Source: Enterovirga rhinocerotis
GTDB taxonomy: Bacteria > Pseudomonadota > Alphaproteobacteria > Rhizobiales > Beijerinckiaceae
Reading direction: 5' to 3'
Assembly (NCBI RefSeq): GCF_004363955.1
Contig: NZ_SNZR01000011.1
Coordinates: forward strand, 1,364,001-1,428,000
DNA: 64,000 nt
Below, piece after piece: positions 1 through 10,730 of this stretch. How positions within the stretch are numbered: the stretch's first letter is position 1; every line of letters begins with the position of its first letter. Under the pieces are notes generated by a model that saw nothing but the letters and a program-made list of their open reading frames with translations, ran no database searches and was not told where the DNA came from. Made by a program: the position numbers and the translations under genes.

Positions 1-1002
1 CGCTACGGCCAGGGCGGACTGATCCGCGAGCGCTTCGCCGGCCGCATCCTCGAGGCCGATCCCGCTACCCTGCTCGATGCGAGCGGCGACAACATCGATC
101 CGGACAAGGTCTGGGCGGCGGCCATGACCAACGAGAAGCCGGGCGGCCACGGCGAGCGGTCGGTCGCCGTCGGCACCATCGACATGGCGGTCTGGGACGC
201 GGTCGCCAAGATCGCCGGCAAGCCCCTGTTCCGGCTTCTCGCGGAGCGCAAGGGGCGCGAGGCCGATCCGAGGGTCTTCGTGTACGCGGCGGGCGGCTAC
301 TATTATCCCGGCAAGGACAATTCCGCGCTCCGCGCCGAGATGCGCAGCTATCTCGACCGCGGCTACACCGTCGTGAAGATGAAGATCGGCGGCGCCTCGC
401 TCGACGAGGACCGGGCGAGGATCGAGGCGGTGCTTGCCGAGATCGACGGCGAAGCCCAACTCGCCGTCGACGCGAACGGTCGCTTCGATCTCGAGACCGC
501 CATCGCCTACGCCAAGATGCTCCGGGACTACCCCCTCTTCTGGTACGAGGAGGCGGGCGATCCGCTCGACTACGCCCTCCAGGCGGCGCTTGCCGAGTTC
601 TATCCGGGACCGATGGCGACGGGCGAGAACCTGTTCTCGCACCAGGATGCGCGAAATCTCCTGCGCTACGGCGGCATGCGCCCGGATCGCGACTGGCTGC
701 AATTCGACTGCGCGCTCTCCTACGGCCTCTGCGAGTACATGCGGACGCTGGACGCGCTGGAGGTCGCCGGCTGGTCGCCCTCGCGCTGCATCCCCCATGG
801 CGGCCACCAGATGTCGCTCAACATCGCGGCCGGCCTCGGTCTCGGCGGCAACGAGAGCTACCCCGATCTCTTCCAGCCCTACGGAGGCTTCCCGGACGGC
901 GTGAAGGTCGAAGACGGGCACATCGTGATGCCCGACATTCCGGGCATCGGCTTCGAGGGCAAGGCCGACCTCATTTCGGAGATGCGCGCGCTCGCGGAAT
1001 GA
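1..1002 (+). CDS. tarD: D-tartrate dehydratase, enolase superfamily (5' end missing)
   Basis: The open frame is already running at base 1, so the N-terminus lies outside the window. The reaction expected is dehydration of D-tartrate to oxaloacetate with Mg2+. Visible enolase-superfamily signatures, in order, are KMKIGG (the KxK general base), a VDANGRF metal-ligand strand, the EEAGDPLD and GENLFSH acidic ligands, and the C-terminal PHGGHQMSLN block whose His is the second catalytic base in this family. The stretch around AMTNEKPGGHGERSVAVG is close to what I recall of the Bradyrhizobium enzyme. An ATG at 124 opens a frame but is internal. It abuts the amidohydrolase downstream, suggesting a catabolic operon. 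The substrate is inferred from family resemblance. Confidence 0.85.
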   Translation, partial: RYGQGGLIRERFAGRILEADPATLLDASGDNIDPDKVWAAAMTNEKPGGHGERSVAVGTIDMAVWDAVAKIAGKPLFRLLAERKGREADPRVFVYAAGGYYYPGKDNSALRAEMRSYLDRGYTVVKMKIGGASLDEDRARIEAVLAEIDGEAQLAVDANGRFDLETAIAYAKMLRDYPLFWYEEAGDPLDYALQAALAEFYPGPMATGENLFSHQDARNLLRYGGMRPDRDWLQFDCALSYGLCEYMRTLDALEVAGWSPSRCIPHGGHQMSLNIAAGLGLGGNESYPDLFQPYGGFPDGVKVEDGHIVMPDIPGIGFEGKADLISEMRALAE

Positions 1003-1016
1003 GTCATGCTCGGGGG

Positions 1017-2189
1017 ATGACGACCATCCCCCGCATCGCCGCCTACGCCGACGAGCTCACTGCCATCCGGCGCGACTTCCACGCCCACCCCGAAATCGGG
1101 TTCGAGGAGGTTCGGACCTCCGGCATCGTCGCCGAGAAGCTCGCGAGCTGGGGCGTCGAGGTCCATCGCGGGATCGGCAGGACGGGCGTCGTCGGCATCA
1201 TCGACGGCAAGCGCCCCGGGCCGAGCGTCGGCCTCCGCGCCGACATGGACGCTCTGCCGATCCTCGAATCGGCCGATGTCCCGTGGCGGTCGACCAAGCC
1301 CGGCACCATGCATGCCTGCGGCCATGACGGGCACACGACGATGCTGCTCGGCGCCGCCCGGTATCTCGCCGAGACCCGCGATTTTCCGGGCCGCGCCGTC
1401 TGCATCTTCCAGCCGGCCGAGGAGGGGCTCGGCGGCGCGCGGGCCATGCTCGCCGACAAGCTGTTCGAGCGCTTCCCGTGCGACGAGATCTACGGGCTCC
1501 ACAACACGCCCGCCGGCCCGCGCCACGAGGTTTCGGTTCGGGCCGGCCCGACCATGGCGGCGGCCGACTTCTTCGACATCCACATCAAGGGCCGCGGCTC
1601 GCATGGCGCGCTGCCGCAGCAGGCCAACGATCCGACCATGATCGCCGTGACGATCGCGCAGGCGATGCAGACGATCGTCTCGCGCAACGTCGATCCGCTG
1701 CGCGCCGCCGTGGTCTCGATCACGCAGATCCATGCCGGCGCGGCCTATAACGTCGTGCCCGAGACGGCGCATCTCGCGGGGACCGTGCGGTGTTTCGATC
1801 CGGACGTCCGCATCCTCGTGCGGCGGCGTGTCGAGGAACTCGCGCGCGGCATCGCCGCCGGGTTCGGCGCCACGGTCGAAGTCGATTATCGCGACGTCTT
1901 CAGCGTCACGATGAACGGCGAGGTCCAGACGGACGCGGTGGCGGAGATCGCGCGGGAGATCGTCGGCCCCGACCTCACCCGCATCGCCGAGGAGCCCATG
2001 ATGGGATCCGAAGACTTCGCCGACATGCTCCACCGGGTGCCGGGAGCCTATTTCTTTCTCGGCATGGCGCCCGGCGCCTCGCTCCACAACTCGGCCTACA
2101 CCTTCGACGACGCGATCCTGCCGGTCGGAGCCTCGATGCTGGCACGGCTCGCCGAGCGCCGGACGGCGGCACTCGCCAACGCGGGGTGA
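1017..2189 (+). CDS. M20-family amidohydrolase (hippurate hydrolase/aminoacylase type)
   Basis: Zinc-dependent peptidase M20 amidohydrolase that removes the acyl group from N-acyl amino acids or similar substrates. Visible motifs are RRDFHAHPEIGFEE at the N-terminus, the metal-binding DMDALPI and MHACGHDGHT motifs, the PAEEGLGGA catalytic Glu pair, and MMGSEDFADM near the C-terminus. Length (390 aa) is normal. I chose ATG 1017 because the mature-looking N-terminus MTTIPRIAAYADEL matches the family. ATG 999 overlaps the previous stop (ATGA) and would add six residues. Tight linkage to the tartrate dehydratase suggests co-transcription. The substrate cannot be told from sequence. Confidence 0.88.
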   Translation: MTTIPRIAAYADELTAIRRDFHAHPEIGFEEVRTSGIVAEKLASWGVEVHRGIGRTGVVGIIDGKRPGPSVGLRADMDALPILESADVPWRSTKPGTMHACGHDGHTTMLLGAARYLAETRDFPGRAVCIFQPAEEGLGGARAMLADKLFERFPCDEIYGLHNTPAGPRHEVSVRAGPTMAAADFFDIHIKGRGSHGALPQQANDPTMIAVTIAQAMQTIVSRNVDPLRAAVVSITQIHAGAAYNVVPETAHLAGTVRCFDPDVRILVRRRVEELARGIAAGFGATVEVDYRDVFSVTMNGEVQTDAVAEIAREIVGPDLTRIAEEPMMGSEDFADMLHRVPGAYFFLGMAPGASLHNSAYTFDDAILPVGASMLARLAERRTAALANAG

Positions 2190-2198
2190 GGGCGGCCG

Positions 2199-2795
2199 TT
2201 ACGGAGTCGCCTCGGCGAAGGCGACCTTGATCGGGACGAGCCCCGAAGCCGTCTTCACCACCGCGTCCGGCGCGCGCTCCGGCATGTCTCCGTCCCGCGT
2301 CTTCTTGACGTAGAAGCGGTTGCCGCCGGTCGCGGCGACGTAATGCATGTTGGGGTATCGGTAGGTCCGGCCGGCGATGTGGAAATGCAGCGCACCGCCG
2401 ATGCCCTTGTGGCGTTTCCCGGCGAGGAGTGCATCCGCGACCCTCTCGATCCGCTCCTGGTCGGAGGCCCTCATCGGCTTCGTCAGGACGCCCTGCGCGA
2501 ATTGCTTCGGCTGCCCGACCACGCCGCAGACGCTTGCGGGATAGCTGGCATTGTCGAGCCGGTTCATGACGACCGTGCCGACCGCGAGCAGCCCCTCGTC
2601 GCTCGAGCGGTTGGCTTCGAAATACATCGCGCGCGTCAGGCAGTCCCGGTCGGCGGATGTCGGCGTCGCGACGACCTTGGCGTTCGGCTTCACCTCGGCC
2701 GTGTCGATGCCGGTCAGCATGCAGCCACCGAGGCTGGAAGCCAGAAGGCCTGTCGCCAGCCATCCGCAGCCCCGCCGGGCGTATCCGTTCCGCAT
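2199..2795 (-). CDS. Cell-wall hydrolase, SleB-like lipoprotein
   Basis: Cell wall hydrolase of the SleB/Hydrolase_2 type. The core RAMYFEANRSSDEGLLAVG holds the conserved Glu of this fold, and MNRLDNASYP with CGVVGQPKQF follows as in the family. The N-terminus has a hydrophobic stretch ending in SSLGGC, a good lipobox, so the protein is probably anchored in the inner or outer membrane facing the periplasm. ATG 2795 is preferred over ATG 2807 because a GAGGGA ribosome-binding site lies 4-5 nt upstream of it. The gene converges on the amidohydrolase. The role is probably peptidoglycan remodelling (family knowledge). Confidence 0.83.
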   Translation of the reverse strand: MRNGYARRGCGWLATGLLASSLGGCMLTGIDTAEVKPNAKVVATPTSADRDCLTRAMYFEANRSSDEGLLAVGTVVMNRLDNASYPASVCGVVGQPKQFAQGVLTKPMRASDQERIERVADALLAGKRHKGIGGALHFHIAGRTYRYPNMHYVAATGGNRFYVKKTRDGDMPERAPDAVVKTASGLVPIKVAFAEATP

Positions 2796-2902
2796 CGCGT
2801 CCCTCATGGTCGGCGGACCGGGCGCATCGGACGCAACGCAGGCCCCTTCCGCATCCGGCCGCGCATCGCACGTCCGATTCTCGAGGCTGAGCCAACGAGG
2901 CT

Positions 2903-4903
2903 TCAGCCGGGCGATTCAACGATCGCAATCCGGCGTCGCTTCATGGCCGTTTCGTGGCAGATCGACGACAGCGCCGACGGAATGCCGGCGCTGGTCAGCG
3001 CGAAGCCGGCGGGTGTGGCCTCACTGCCATACCTTCGGCCGTGCTCGGCGAGAGCCGCCAGGAACGCGTCCCCGTAGCGGACGAGCTTGCGGTCGCCGAC
3101 ACCTTGCACCGCCCGCAACTCGCCCTGGCTCTTCGGGCGCCGCTTCGCCATCTCGATGAGCGTGCTGTCGGGGAAGATCATGAAGGCCGCGACACCCTCG
3201 TCCCGCGCGAGTTCCATGCGCACCTTGCGCAGGGCTTCGAAGAGGCGCGCCTCCTCCTCGTCGAGACCGGCGAGCCGGGAGCTTCGCTCCTCCCCGCCGC
3301 GGCGACGGCGCCCCTCGGGCGAACGTGCGGGAAGGGGGCGGAGCTCGATCCGCTCGCGCCCGAACAGGATGTCCTCGCCCTTCTGCGTCAGGGCGAAGCC
3401 GCCGAATTCCTCGCTCGCCTCGGCGAGTGCCCCGGCTGCGAAGAGCTGACGGATCGTCGCCTGCCAGGCCCGCTTGTCGCGATCCCGGCCGACCCCGAAA
3501 GTCTTCAGCGCCTCGTGACCGTGGCGCAGAATCGCCTCCGTGCTCTCGCCGGTCAGGAGCGAGGCGAGGTGGGTCGCGCCGAAACGTTGGCCGGTCCGCG
3601 CCACCGCGGACAACGCCTTCTGCGCCTCGACCGTCGCGTCGACCGCCTTGTCCGTCGATTCGCAGAGGTCGCAGCGGCCGCAGGGCTCGGATGCTTCCCC
3701 GAAATAGGCGAGCAGCGATTGTCGGCGGCAGGTCGCGACCTCGCAGAGGTCGAGCATGGCCGCGAGCCGGCGCTCCTCGATCCGCCGCCGCTCCGGGCCG
3801 ACCTCCTTCTCGGCGATCTGCCGACGCCGCAGAACCATGTCGTCGAGGCCGTAGAGCGTGAGCGTATCGGCGGGCAGGCCGTCACGGCCGGCGCGGCCGA
3901 TCTCCTGATAATAGCTCTCGATGCCGCCGGGCATGTCGGCATGCACGACATAGCGCAGGTCGGGCTTGTTGATCCCCATGCCGAAGGCGACGGTCGCGAC
4001 CATCACGAGCCCGTCCTCCTGGAGGAACTGGTCCTGCCGGCGGCTCCTCAACGTGGAATCGAGACCCGCGTGATAGGCGAGCGCGGGCAGGCCGGCCCGC
4101 TCGAACCGCTCCGCGAGGCGCTCGGTGCCGGCGCGCGAGGCCGTATAGACGATGCCGCTCTGCCCGCGCCGCTCGCGCAGGAAGGCCTCGATCCGAGCGG
4201 CGGGCCTGTCCTTCGGCTCGAATCGGAGGGACAGGTTCGGCCGGTCGAAGCTGTGCACGACCGTATGAGGCGGCCTCGGAAACAGCTCGCGCTGGATGTC
4301 GGACCGGGTCGCGGCATCCGCGGTCGCCGTGAAGGCCAGGACCTGAATCTCGCCGAGCGTCTCGCGGATCCGCGGCAATTGCCGGTATTCCGGCCGGAAA
4401 TCGTGCCCCCATTGCGAGATGCAATGGGCCTCGTCGACGACGAGACGGCGCATTCCGAGGCGGCGCAGCCGATCCGGCAGCGATCCGGCGGCCAGCCGCT
4501 CGGGAGAGACGAAGAGCAGCGACGCCTCGCCCGATTCGAGCGCGGACCACGCCTCGCGCCGCTCGGCATCGCCCTCGGAGGAATTGAGCGACACCGCCTT
4601 GATGCCGAGGCCGACGAGTTGCCGCACCTGGTCGCGCATCAGCGCGATCAGGGGGGAGACGACGACCGTCAGGCCCCGATCCACGATGGCCGGAAGCTGG
4701 AAGCACATCGACTTGCCGCTGCCGGTCGGCATGACGGCGAAGACGTCTTCCCCCGCGAGAACGGCCGAGACGATCTCCTCCTGACCGGGGCGGAAATCGT
4801 CGTAGCCGAAGACCTCCTTCAGCGTCCGACGCGCCACCGCGACCGGCGTCTCCTGCGCAGGGGCATCAAACAAGGCGTCGAGCTTGGCGGTCCGGCTGGG
4901 CAT
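2903..4903 (-). CDS. recQ: ATP-dependent DNA helicase RecQ
   Basis: 3'-5' superfamily 2 helicase used in recombination repair. Domains in order: helicase core with GYDDFRPGQEE (Q-like motif), MPTGSGKSMCFQLP (Walker A), VVDEAHCISQWGHDFRPEY (DEAH box) and QEIGRAGRDG (motif VI). The RecQ C-terminal zinc subdomain has four Cys (CEVATC and CGRCDLC), followed by winged helix. A C-terminal HRDC domain begins around FEALRKVRMELARDEG. Start choice is uncertain. ATG 4903 gives 666 aa. GTG 4981 would overlap the upstream cupredoxin stop (GTGA) and add 26 unconserved-looking residues. It lies directly downstream of the cupredoxin gene, possibly co-transcribed. Confidence 0.93.
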   Translation of the reverse strand: MPSRTAKLDALFDAPAQETPVAVARRTLKEVFGYDDFRPGQEEIVSAVLAGEDVFAVMPTGSGKSMCFQLPAIVDRGLTVVVSPLIALMRDQVRQLVGLGIKAVSLNSSEGDAERREAWSALESGEASLLFVSPERLAAGSLPDRLRRLGMRRLVVDEAHCISQWGHDFRPEYRQLPRIRETLGEIQVLAFTATADAATRSDIQRELFPRPPHTVVHSFDRPNLSLRFEPKDRPAARIEAFLRERRGQSGIVYTASRAGTERLAERFERAGLPALAYHAGLDSTLRSRRQDQFLQEDGLVMVATVAFGMGINKPDLRYVVHADMPGGIESYYQEIGRAGRDGLPADTLTLYGLDDMVLRRRQIAEKEVGPERRRIEERRLAAMLDLCEVATCRRQSLLAYFGEASEPCGRCDLCESTDKAVDATVEAQKALSAVARTGQRFGATHLASLLTGESTEAILRHGHEALKTFGVGRDRDKRAWQATIRQLFAAGALAEASEEFGGFALTQKGEDILFGRERIELRPLPARSPEGRRRRGGEERSSRLAGLDEEEARLFEALRKVRMELARDEGVAAFMIFPDSTLIEMAKRRPKSQGELRAVQGVGDRKLVRYGDAFLAALAEHGRRYGSEATPAGFALTSAGIPSALSSICHETAMKRRRIAIVESPG

Positions 4904-4977
4904 GATGCTGATTACGGTCTCGGTGAATGGAGTTGAAGCGCCGGCGCGGTCCGGCTCTCCGATCCCGTCCTCGGCGC

Positions 4978-5457
4978 TCACCTGACCGTGACGGTCCCCT
5001 TCATCCCGGCCTCGTAATGGCCCGGCAGCAGACAGGCGTATTCGAAGGTCCCCGCCTTGGTGAAACGCCAGACGAGACCGTGCGATTCGCCCGGAGCCAG
5101 ACGCTTCGCATTGGGATCGTCATGCGCCATGTCGGGGCTCTCGGCCATCATCGCCTTGTGCCGCGCATTGCCCTCGATGCTGTCGAGCACGAATTCGTGA
5201 TCCACCTTGCCCGGATTGGTGAGGACGAATCGGACCTGCTCGCCGCGCCGCACGGTCAGGCTGGCCGGGAAGAAGGCCATCGAGCCGTCCGCCTGCTCCT
5301 TCATCGTCACCGGGACGATGCGCGCACGCCCTTTGGCATCGCCGGGCTCGCCGGCCGCGAAGGCGCTGTGAGCATGGCGGTGATGGTGGCCCGGGCCGGC
5401 GGCGGCCTGGTTCGCGGCCAGGGCCAGCAGGCCTGCCAGCAGGATCGTCGTCTTCAT
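4978..5457 (-). CDS. Periplasmic cupredoxin (plastocyanin-like, complete copper site)
   Basis: Secreted type-1 copper protein of 159 aa. A signal peptide occupies about residues 1-20 (hydrophobic core, AxA cleavage after NQAAA). A His-rich stretch, GHHHRHAH, follows directly and could bind metal. Copper ligands are visible in the usual cupredoxin order: His87 (VDHEFV), Cys142 and His147 (YACLLPGH) and Met152 (EAGM). The family carries electrons or buffers copper in the periplasm. The stop overlaps a GTG that could start RecQ. A paralogue lies 93 bp upstream (5551-6027), suggesting tandem duplication. Confidence 0.87.
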   Translation of the reverse strand: MKTTILLAGLLALAANQAAAGPGHHHRHAHSAFAAGEPGDAKGRARIVPVTMKEQADGSMAFFPASLTVRRGEQVRFVLTNPGKVDHEFVLDSIEGNARHKAMMAESPDMAHDDPNAKRLAPGESHGLVWRFTKAGTFEYACLLPGHYEAGMKGTVTVR

Positions 5458-5523
5458 GGAGAAACCCTCCCTCGATGAAGGGCCTCGATGCGGCCTTCCG
5501 ACGTGGGAGGGTCAAGAGGGCAT

Positions 5524-5555
5524 CGACGCGGGTGCTACTCGACGCGGGTGCTACT
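5524..5555. repeat. 16-bp tandem duplication at a gene end
   Basis: Two exact, adjacent copies of CGACGCGGGTGCTACT (5524-5539 and 5540-5555) are followed by a partial third copy, CGACG. The second copy contains the stop codon of the degenerate cupredoxin gene (CTA at 5551-5553, reverse strand). The first copy supplies a spare stop beyond it. It looks like a recent slippage event. Confidence 0.9.
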
Positions 5556-6027
5556 CGACGGTGATCGTGCCCTTCATGCCGGCCTCGTACTGCCCCGGCA
5601 GCAGGGATCCGAACTCGAACTGGCCCGGCTTCGTGAAGCGCCAGAGCAAGTCGCCCGTCGTCGCCGGCGCGACGGTCGTGCCGTTCGCCATCTTGCCGGA
5701 GACACCCTGAGCGCGTGCCCGGGCATTCTCCTCGACCGATCCGATCACGAATTGATGCTCGAGCTGGCCGAGATTCGGCAGCTGGAATTTCACCTGCTGG
5801 CCGAGCTTCACCGTGATCTGGTCGGGCGCGAACAGCATCCGCCCGTCATAGGTCTCCTGCATGGTCACGGTCAGGAGGATCGCCGGCTCCCGAGGTGTCC
5901 CCGGCTGGCCGGCCGCGAAATCCTGCTGGGCCGGACGCGGGGCTTTCCGCGCTCCGCTCTGGGCGAGGGCCGGTGACGCCGCGATGGTGCAGGCGACAAG
6001 CGCGGCGGAGACGATCGTTCTGAGCAT
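5551..6027 (-). CDS. Cupredoxin-like periplasmic protein lacking Cys and His copper ligands
   Basis: 158-aa paralogue of the neighbouring cupredoxin with a signal peptide (cleavage after SPALA). The fold is conserved along the whole length, from FAAGQPG to the C-terminal YEAGMKGTITVE. Of the type-1 copper ligands, only His91 (LEHQFV) and Met151 (EAGM) remain. The Cys-containing FEYACLLPGH of the neighbour is FEFGSLLPGQ here, so Cys is Ser141 and His is Gln146. The protein should not form a normal blue copper centre. It may have become structural, or may hold Cu(I) or another ligand. The change is directly visible; the function is not. Confidence 0.83.
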   Translation of the reverse strand: MLRTIVSAALVACTIAASPALAQSGARKAPRPAQQDFAAGQPGTPREPAILLTVTMQETYDGRMLFAPDQITVKLGQQVKFQLPNLGQLEHQFVIGSVEENARARAQGVSGKMANGTTVAPATTGDLLWRFTKPGQFEFGSLLPGQYEAGMKGTITVE

Positions 6028-6059
6028 GGTTCCGCTTCAGCGAGCCTTCGAGAGAAGTG

Positions 6060-8558
<2,499 letters not shown>

Positions 8559-8685
8559 TCATACGCTTCTTTACCCCCCGGCCCTACGGATTTCACCATG
8601 AGCCTCGGGCCGCGCCTGTGGGCCGCGGGCACCGCGTCGCGCGTCGGCGTGCAGGGCCGGGTTAAGCGGCCGTCGTCAGGCAGGA

Positions 8686-8787
8686 TCAGAGCGTCGACAC
8701 CACGACGCCAAGACCGAATATCGTCGTGAAGAAAATGACGAGACCGGCAAGTCTCCCGATCGGGAGCGTCTGAGCTCGACGTTCCAT
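8686..8787 (-). CDS. Possible 33-residue single-pass membrane peptide
   Basis: A short frame encodes a basic head (MERRAQTLPIGR) followed by one uninterrupted hydrophobic segment, LAGLVIFFTTIFGLGVVV, then stops. The layout suits a small inner-membrane protein. No Shine-Dalgarno sequence is visible. An AT-rich TTTTATATG lies at the start codon and could be a -10 element of a leaderless message. I recognise no family. It may be chance in a GC-rich genome. Confidence 0.25.
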   Translation of the reverse strand: MERRAQTLPIGRLAGLVIFFTTIFGLGVVVSTL

Positions 8788-8855
8788 ATAAAACGCATCG
8801 TGACGCAACGCGCTCGATCCTGTGAAAATGTGGTGATCGTGGCTTCCTAAGGGCG

Positions 8856-8874
8856 TTATCCACACTTGTCCACA
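8856..8874 (+). promoter_or_regulatory. Two direct DnaA-box-like 9-mers
   Basis: TTATCCACA at 8856-8864 is a perfect consensus DnaA box. TTGTCCACA at 8866-8874 differs at one position and has the same orientation, spaced 10 bp (one helical turn). They lie in the divergent-free gap upstream of gyrB. DnaA binding here could tie gyrB expression to replication. Two boxes alone do not make an origin. Confidence 0.5.
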
Positions 8875-8943
8875 GCGAAGAGCCTGACCTCCTCTTTCGC
8901 GGGTGAGTTGCGACCTTTCCCTGTTCGATGCCGGCGACCTGCC

Positions 8944-9354
8944 TCATGGCGCGACGACGACGCGGGCGCCGCCATGCCGACGTGTCAGCTGAAAGAGCGT
9001 GCGGGCATTGCCGGTCGCGAGCCTGACGCAGCCGTGGCTCGCCGGACGCCCCAGCATGCCGACCGCTCCCGTGCCGTGGATGGCATATCCGCCGCGGAAG
9101 AAGAGGGCATACGGCATCGGAGACATTCCGTATTTCCGCGAATGCCACATCCGCTCCATGCGCTGGACGCGATAGGAGCCCACCGGCGTCACGTATCCGC
9201 GCCGGGCCGTCGAGACGGGCCAGCGATAGGCGAGCGCGCCGTCGACATAGACCTGCATGCGCTGGCTGGAGTTGCTGATCCTGGCGACCACCGACGCCTC
9301 GGCGGCGGCCGTCGACAGCAACAGAAGGGAGAGGGCGAGGGGAAGGCGGGGCAT
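8944..9354 (-). CDS. L,D-transpeptidase (YkuD domain), secreted
   Basis: Peptidoglycan cross-linking L,D-transpeptidase, about 136 aa. The start is set at ATG 9354 because this places a clean signal peptide (MPRLPLALSLLLLSTAAAEA) at the N-terminus. An upstream start at 9474 would bury it behind 40 basic residues. The catalytic YkuD motif IHGTGAVGMLGRPASHGCVR is complete, with the nucleophilic Cys in SHGC. The strand QRMQVYVDGALAYRWPVST is the usual N-terminal part of the domain. It is a short, single-domain form acting in the periplasm. It is transcribed away from the tRNA. Confidence 0.88.
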   Translation of the reverse strand: MPRLPLALSLLLLSTAAAEASVVARISNSSQRMQVYVDGALAYRWPVSTARRGYVTPVGSYRVQRMERMWHSRKYGMSPMPYALFFRGGYAIHGTGAVGMLGRPASHGCVRLATGNARTLFQLTRRHGGARVVVAP

Positions 9355-9499
9355 GGACGCGCTCACGACCGGATTCGCCGCCCGGCGGCGAAACCGCTGC
9401 TGTTCCGCATCCCGCGCCAGGGTCGTCCCGCGACCTCGATCTGTAAAGCGATCCGCCCCGTCCTCGTCAGGCACGGTTAAAAACCCTGAGCGAAACCCA

Positions 9500-9528
9500 T
9501 TGACGCCCCGGCCGCCGCCGCTTACACG
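9500..9528 (+). promoter_or_regulatory. Probable promoter of tRNA-Leu
   Basis: TTGACG (9500-9505), a 17-bp spacer and TACACG (9523-9528) form a plausible sigma-70-type promoter. The -10 ends 21 bp before the first base of the tRNA at 9550. The match and distance are right for a stable RNA promoter. Confidence 0.55.
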
Positions 9529-9549
9529 ACCGGCCTCGCCTCACGGCGG

Positions 9550-9634
9550 GCCCAGGTGGCGGAATTGGTAGACGCGCTGGTTTCAGGTACCAGTGGTGCA
9601 AGCCGTGGAGGTTCGAGTCCTCTCCTGGGCACCA
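9550..9634 (+). tRNA. tRNA-Leu (anticodon CAG)
   Basis: An 85-nt tRNA with the 3' CCA encoded (9632-9634). The acceptor stem GCCCAGG (9550-9556) pairs with CCTGGGC (9624-9630). The anticodon stem CTGGT/ACCAG encloses the loop TTCAGGT, giving anticodon CAG (reads CUG). A variable arm typical of class II leucine tRNAs and the T loop GTTCGAGTCC are present. Its 3' end is the prophage attachment site and remains intact after integration. Confidence 0.96.
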
Positions 9635-9663
9635 TCACCTCTCATTAGAGGCTGATGTTGCTA
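9620..9663. repeat. attL: left attachment site (44 bp, matches attR)
   Basis: The 3' end of the tRNA and what follows reappear at 51626-51669. The first 18 bp (9620-9637) are identical. The next 26 bp differ at three positions only. Two of these differences (9638 and 9651) are the closing pair of a small stem (CCTCT/AGAGG), C-G here and G-C at attR, so the stem is kept. The exact core is the likely crossover region. Confidence 0.9.
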
Positions 9664-9669
9664 AGTTTT

Positions 9670-10722
9670 TCACGATGACTCCCGCACCTTGGTCAAGGGT
9701 GCGGGCAAAACAGGCGCCGATCGGGCGAGCCTCGCGTTGTCCGCGGTCCGCACGTAGGTGGCGCTTTCGCGGCTTCCTTGAGCCCATCCGAACAGCGCGT
9801 TGAGCTGCGCTTCGGTCGCGCCGGCCTCGGCAGCGCGGCGGGCTCCCGCCTTGCGGAGGCCATGTGCGGAGCCCGGGACGCCCGCTTTCTTGCAGACCTT
9901 CTTGAACCAGGTCCCGAAGCTTTCCTTCGACCCGAAGGGCGCGCCACGCTCGGTGACGAGGAACGCCAGATCTCCGGTCGGCGCCGCCGCGATCGAGACG
10001 GCGAGGGGGTGGAGAATCGGTCGCGTGACGACGGCGCCGGTCTTCTCCGTCCGAATCGAGAATTCGTCTCCGCGCACGTGCTGACGGCCGAGGCGCACCG
10101 CGTCGCCCCGCCGCAGGCCCGTGTAGAGGAGCAGATCGAAGGCCAGACGCTGACGTGAGCCGAGCGGCCATCGCTTCTCGAAGCGCGCTACCTCGTCTTC
10201 CGTCCAGGCGTGAAAACCGACATCGTCATGCTCGCCGGTGAGCAGCTTGATGTCGCTCGTCGGATTGACCGTGACGTGCCTGCGCGCCACGGCCCAACCG
10301 AAGAGACCGCGCATCGCCTTCAGGAAGTTGTTGGCCGCATGCGGCCGGTCCTTTCGCGCATCCCGGCCCGCCAGGACCGAGGCATGGTTGACGGCCTTGA
10401 GCGACTTCGTGCCGCTCTTCGCTTCGACCTGCCGATAGACCGCATGGCGCTGCTTGCGCGTCGCCGGGCTGAGGTCCGACCACTCGGCGCTCTCGACATA
10501 ACGGGCGATCAGCCAGGACAGGGTGCCAGCGGCCGGCGCCCCGGGCTTCGTCACGGCCTTGCCGGCGAGGCCCGCGCGATAGGCGTCCCAGAAGGCTTCG
10601 GTGCCGTACTCATCCGGAAGCCGAATGCGGCGGCCGCGGCCGCCATCGGTGCGGACATACCAGACGACACGTTCGTGTCGCGTGACCTCGCGCAAGAGAT
10701 GGGGCGGCCGCGTGCGGGGCAT
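9670..10722 (-). CDS. int: Tyrosine-type phage integrase
   Basis: Site-specific recombinase, about 350 aa, adjacent to attL. The N-terminal arm-binding part contains WYVRTDGGRGRRIRLP, followed by a core-binding SAM-like region (WLIARYVESAEWSDLSPATR). Catalytic residues seen are the first Arg in YTGLRRGDAVRL, the HGLRK His/Arg pair, a Trp in NALFGW, and the nucleophilic Tyr in ATYVRTADNARLAR. ATG 10722 (MPRTRPPHLL) is preferred; ATG 10734 would add four residues. It is the last gene of the leftward operon, so it is probably under the same repressor control as that operon. It should catalyse recombination at the tRNA-Leu site. Confidence 0.93.
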   Translation of the reverse strand: MPRTRPPHLLREVTRHERVVWYVRTDGGRGRRIRLPDEYGTEAFWDAYRAGLAGKAVTKPGAPAAGTLSWLIARYVESAEWSDLSPATRKQRHAVYRQVEAKSGTKSLKAVNHASVLAGRDARKDRPHAANNFLKAMRGLFGWAVARRHVTVNPTSDIKLLTGEHDDVGFHAWTEDEVARFEKRWPLGSRQRLAFDLLLYTGLRRGDAVRLGRQHVRGDEFSIRTEKTGAVVTRPILHPLAVSIAAAPTGDLAFLVTERGAPFGSKESFGTWFKKVCKKAGVPGSAHGLRKAGARRAAEAGATEAQLNALFGWAQGSRESATYVRTADNARLARSAPVLPAPLTKVRESS

Positions 10723-10730
10723 GGAGCCGA

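Noticed and set aside
879-2087. Long reverse-strand frames opposite the tartrate dehydratase and amidohydrolase (also 2954-4936, 6057-7901, 44262-47459, 47637-49298, 58501-59766, 60422-62185)
   Set aside because: Each lies antisense to a gene with a clear domain. The products are Arg/His/Asp-rich without recognisable folds, as expected from GC-rich codon bias.
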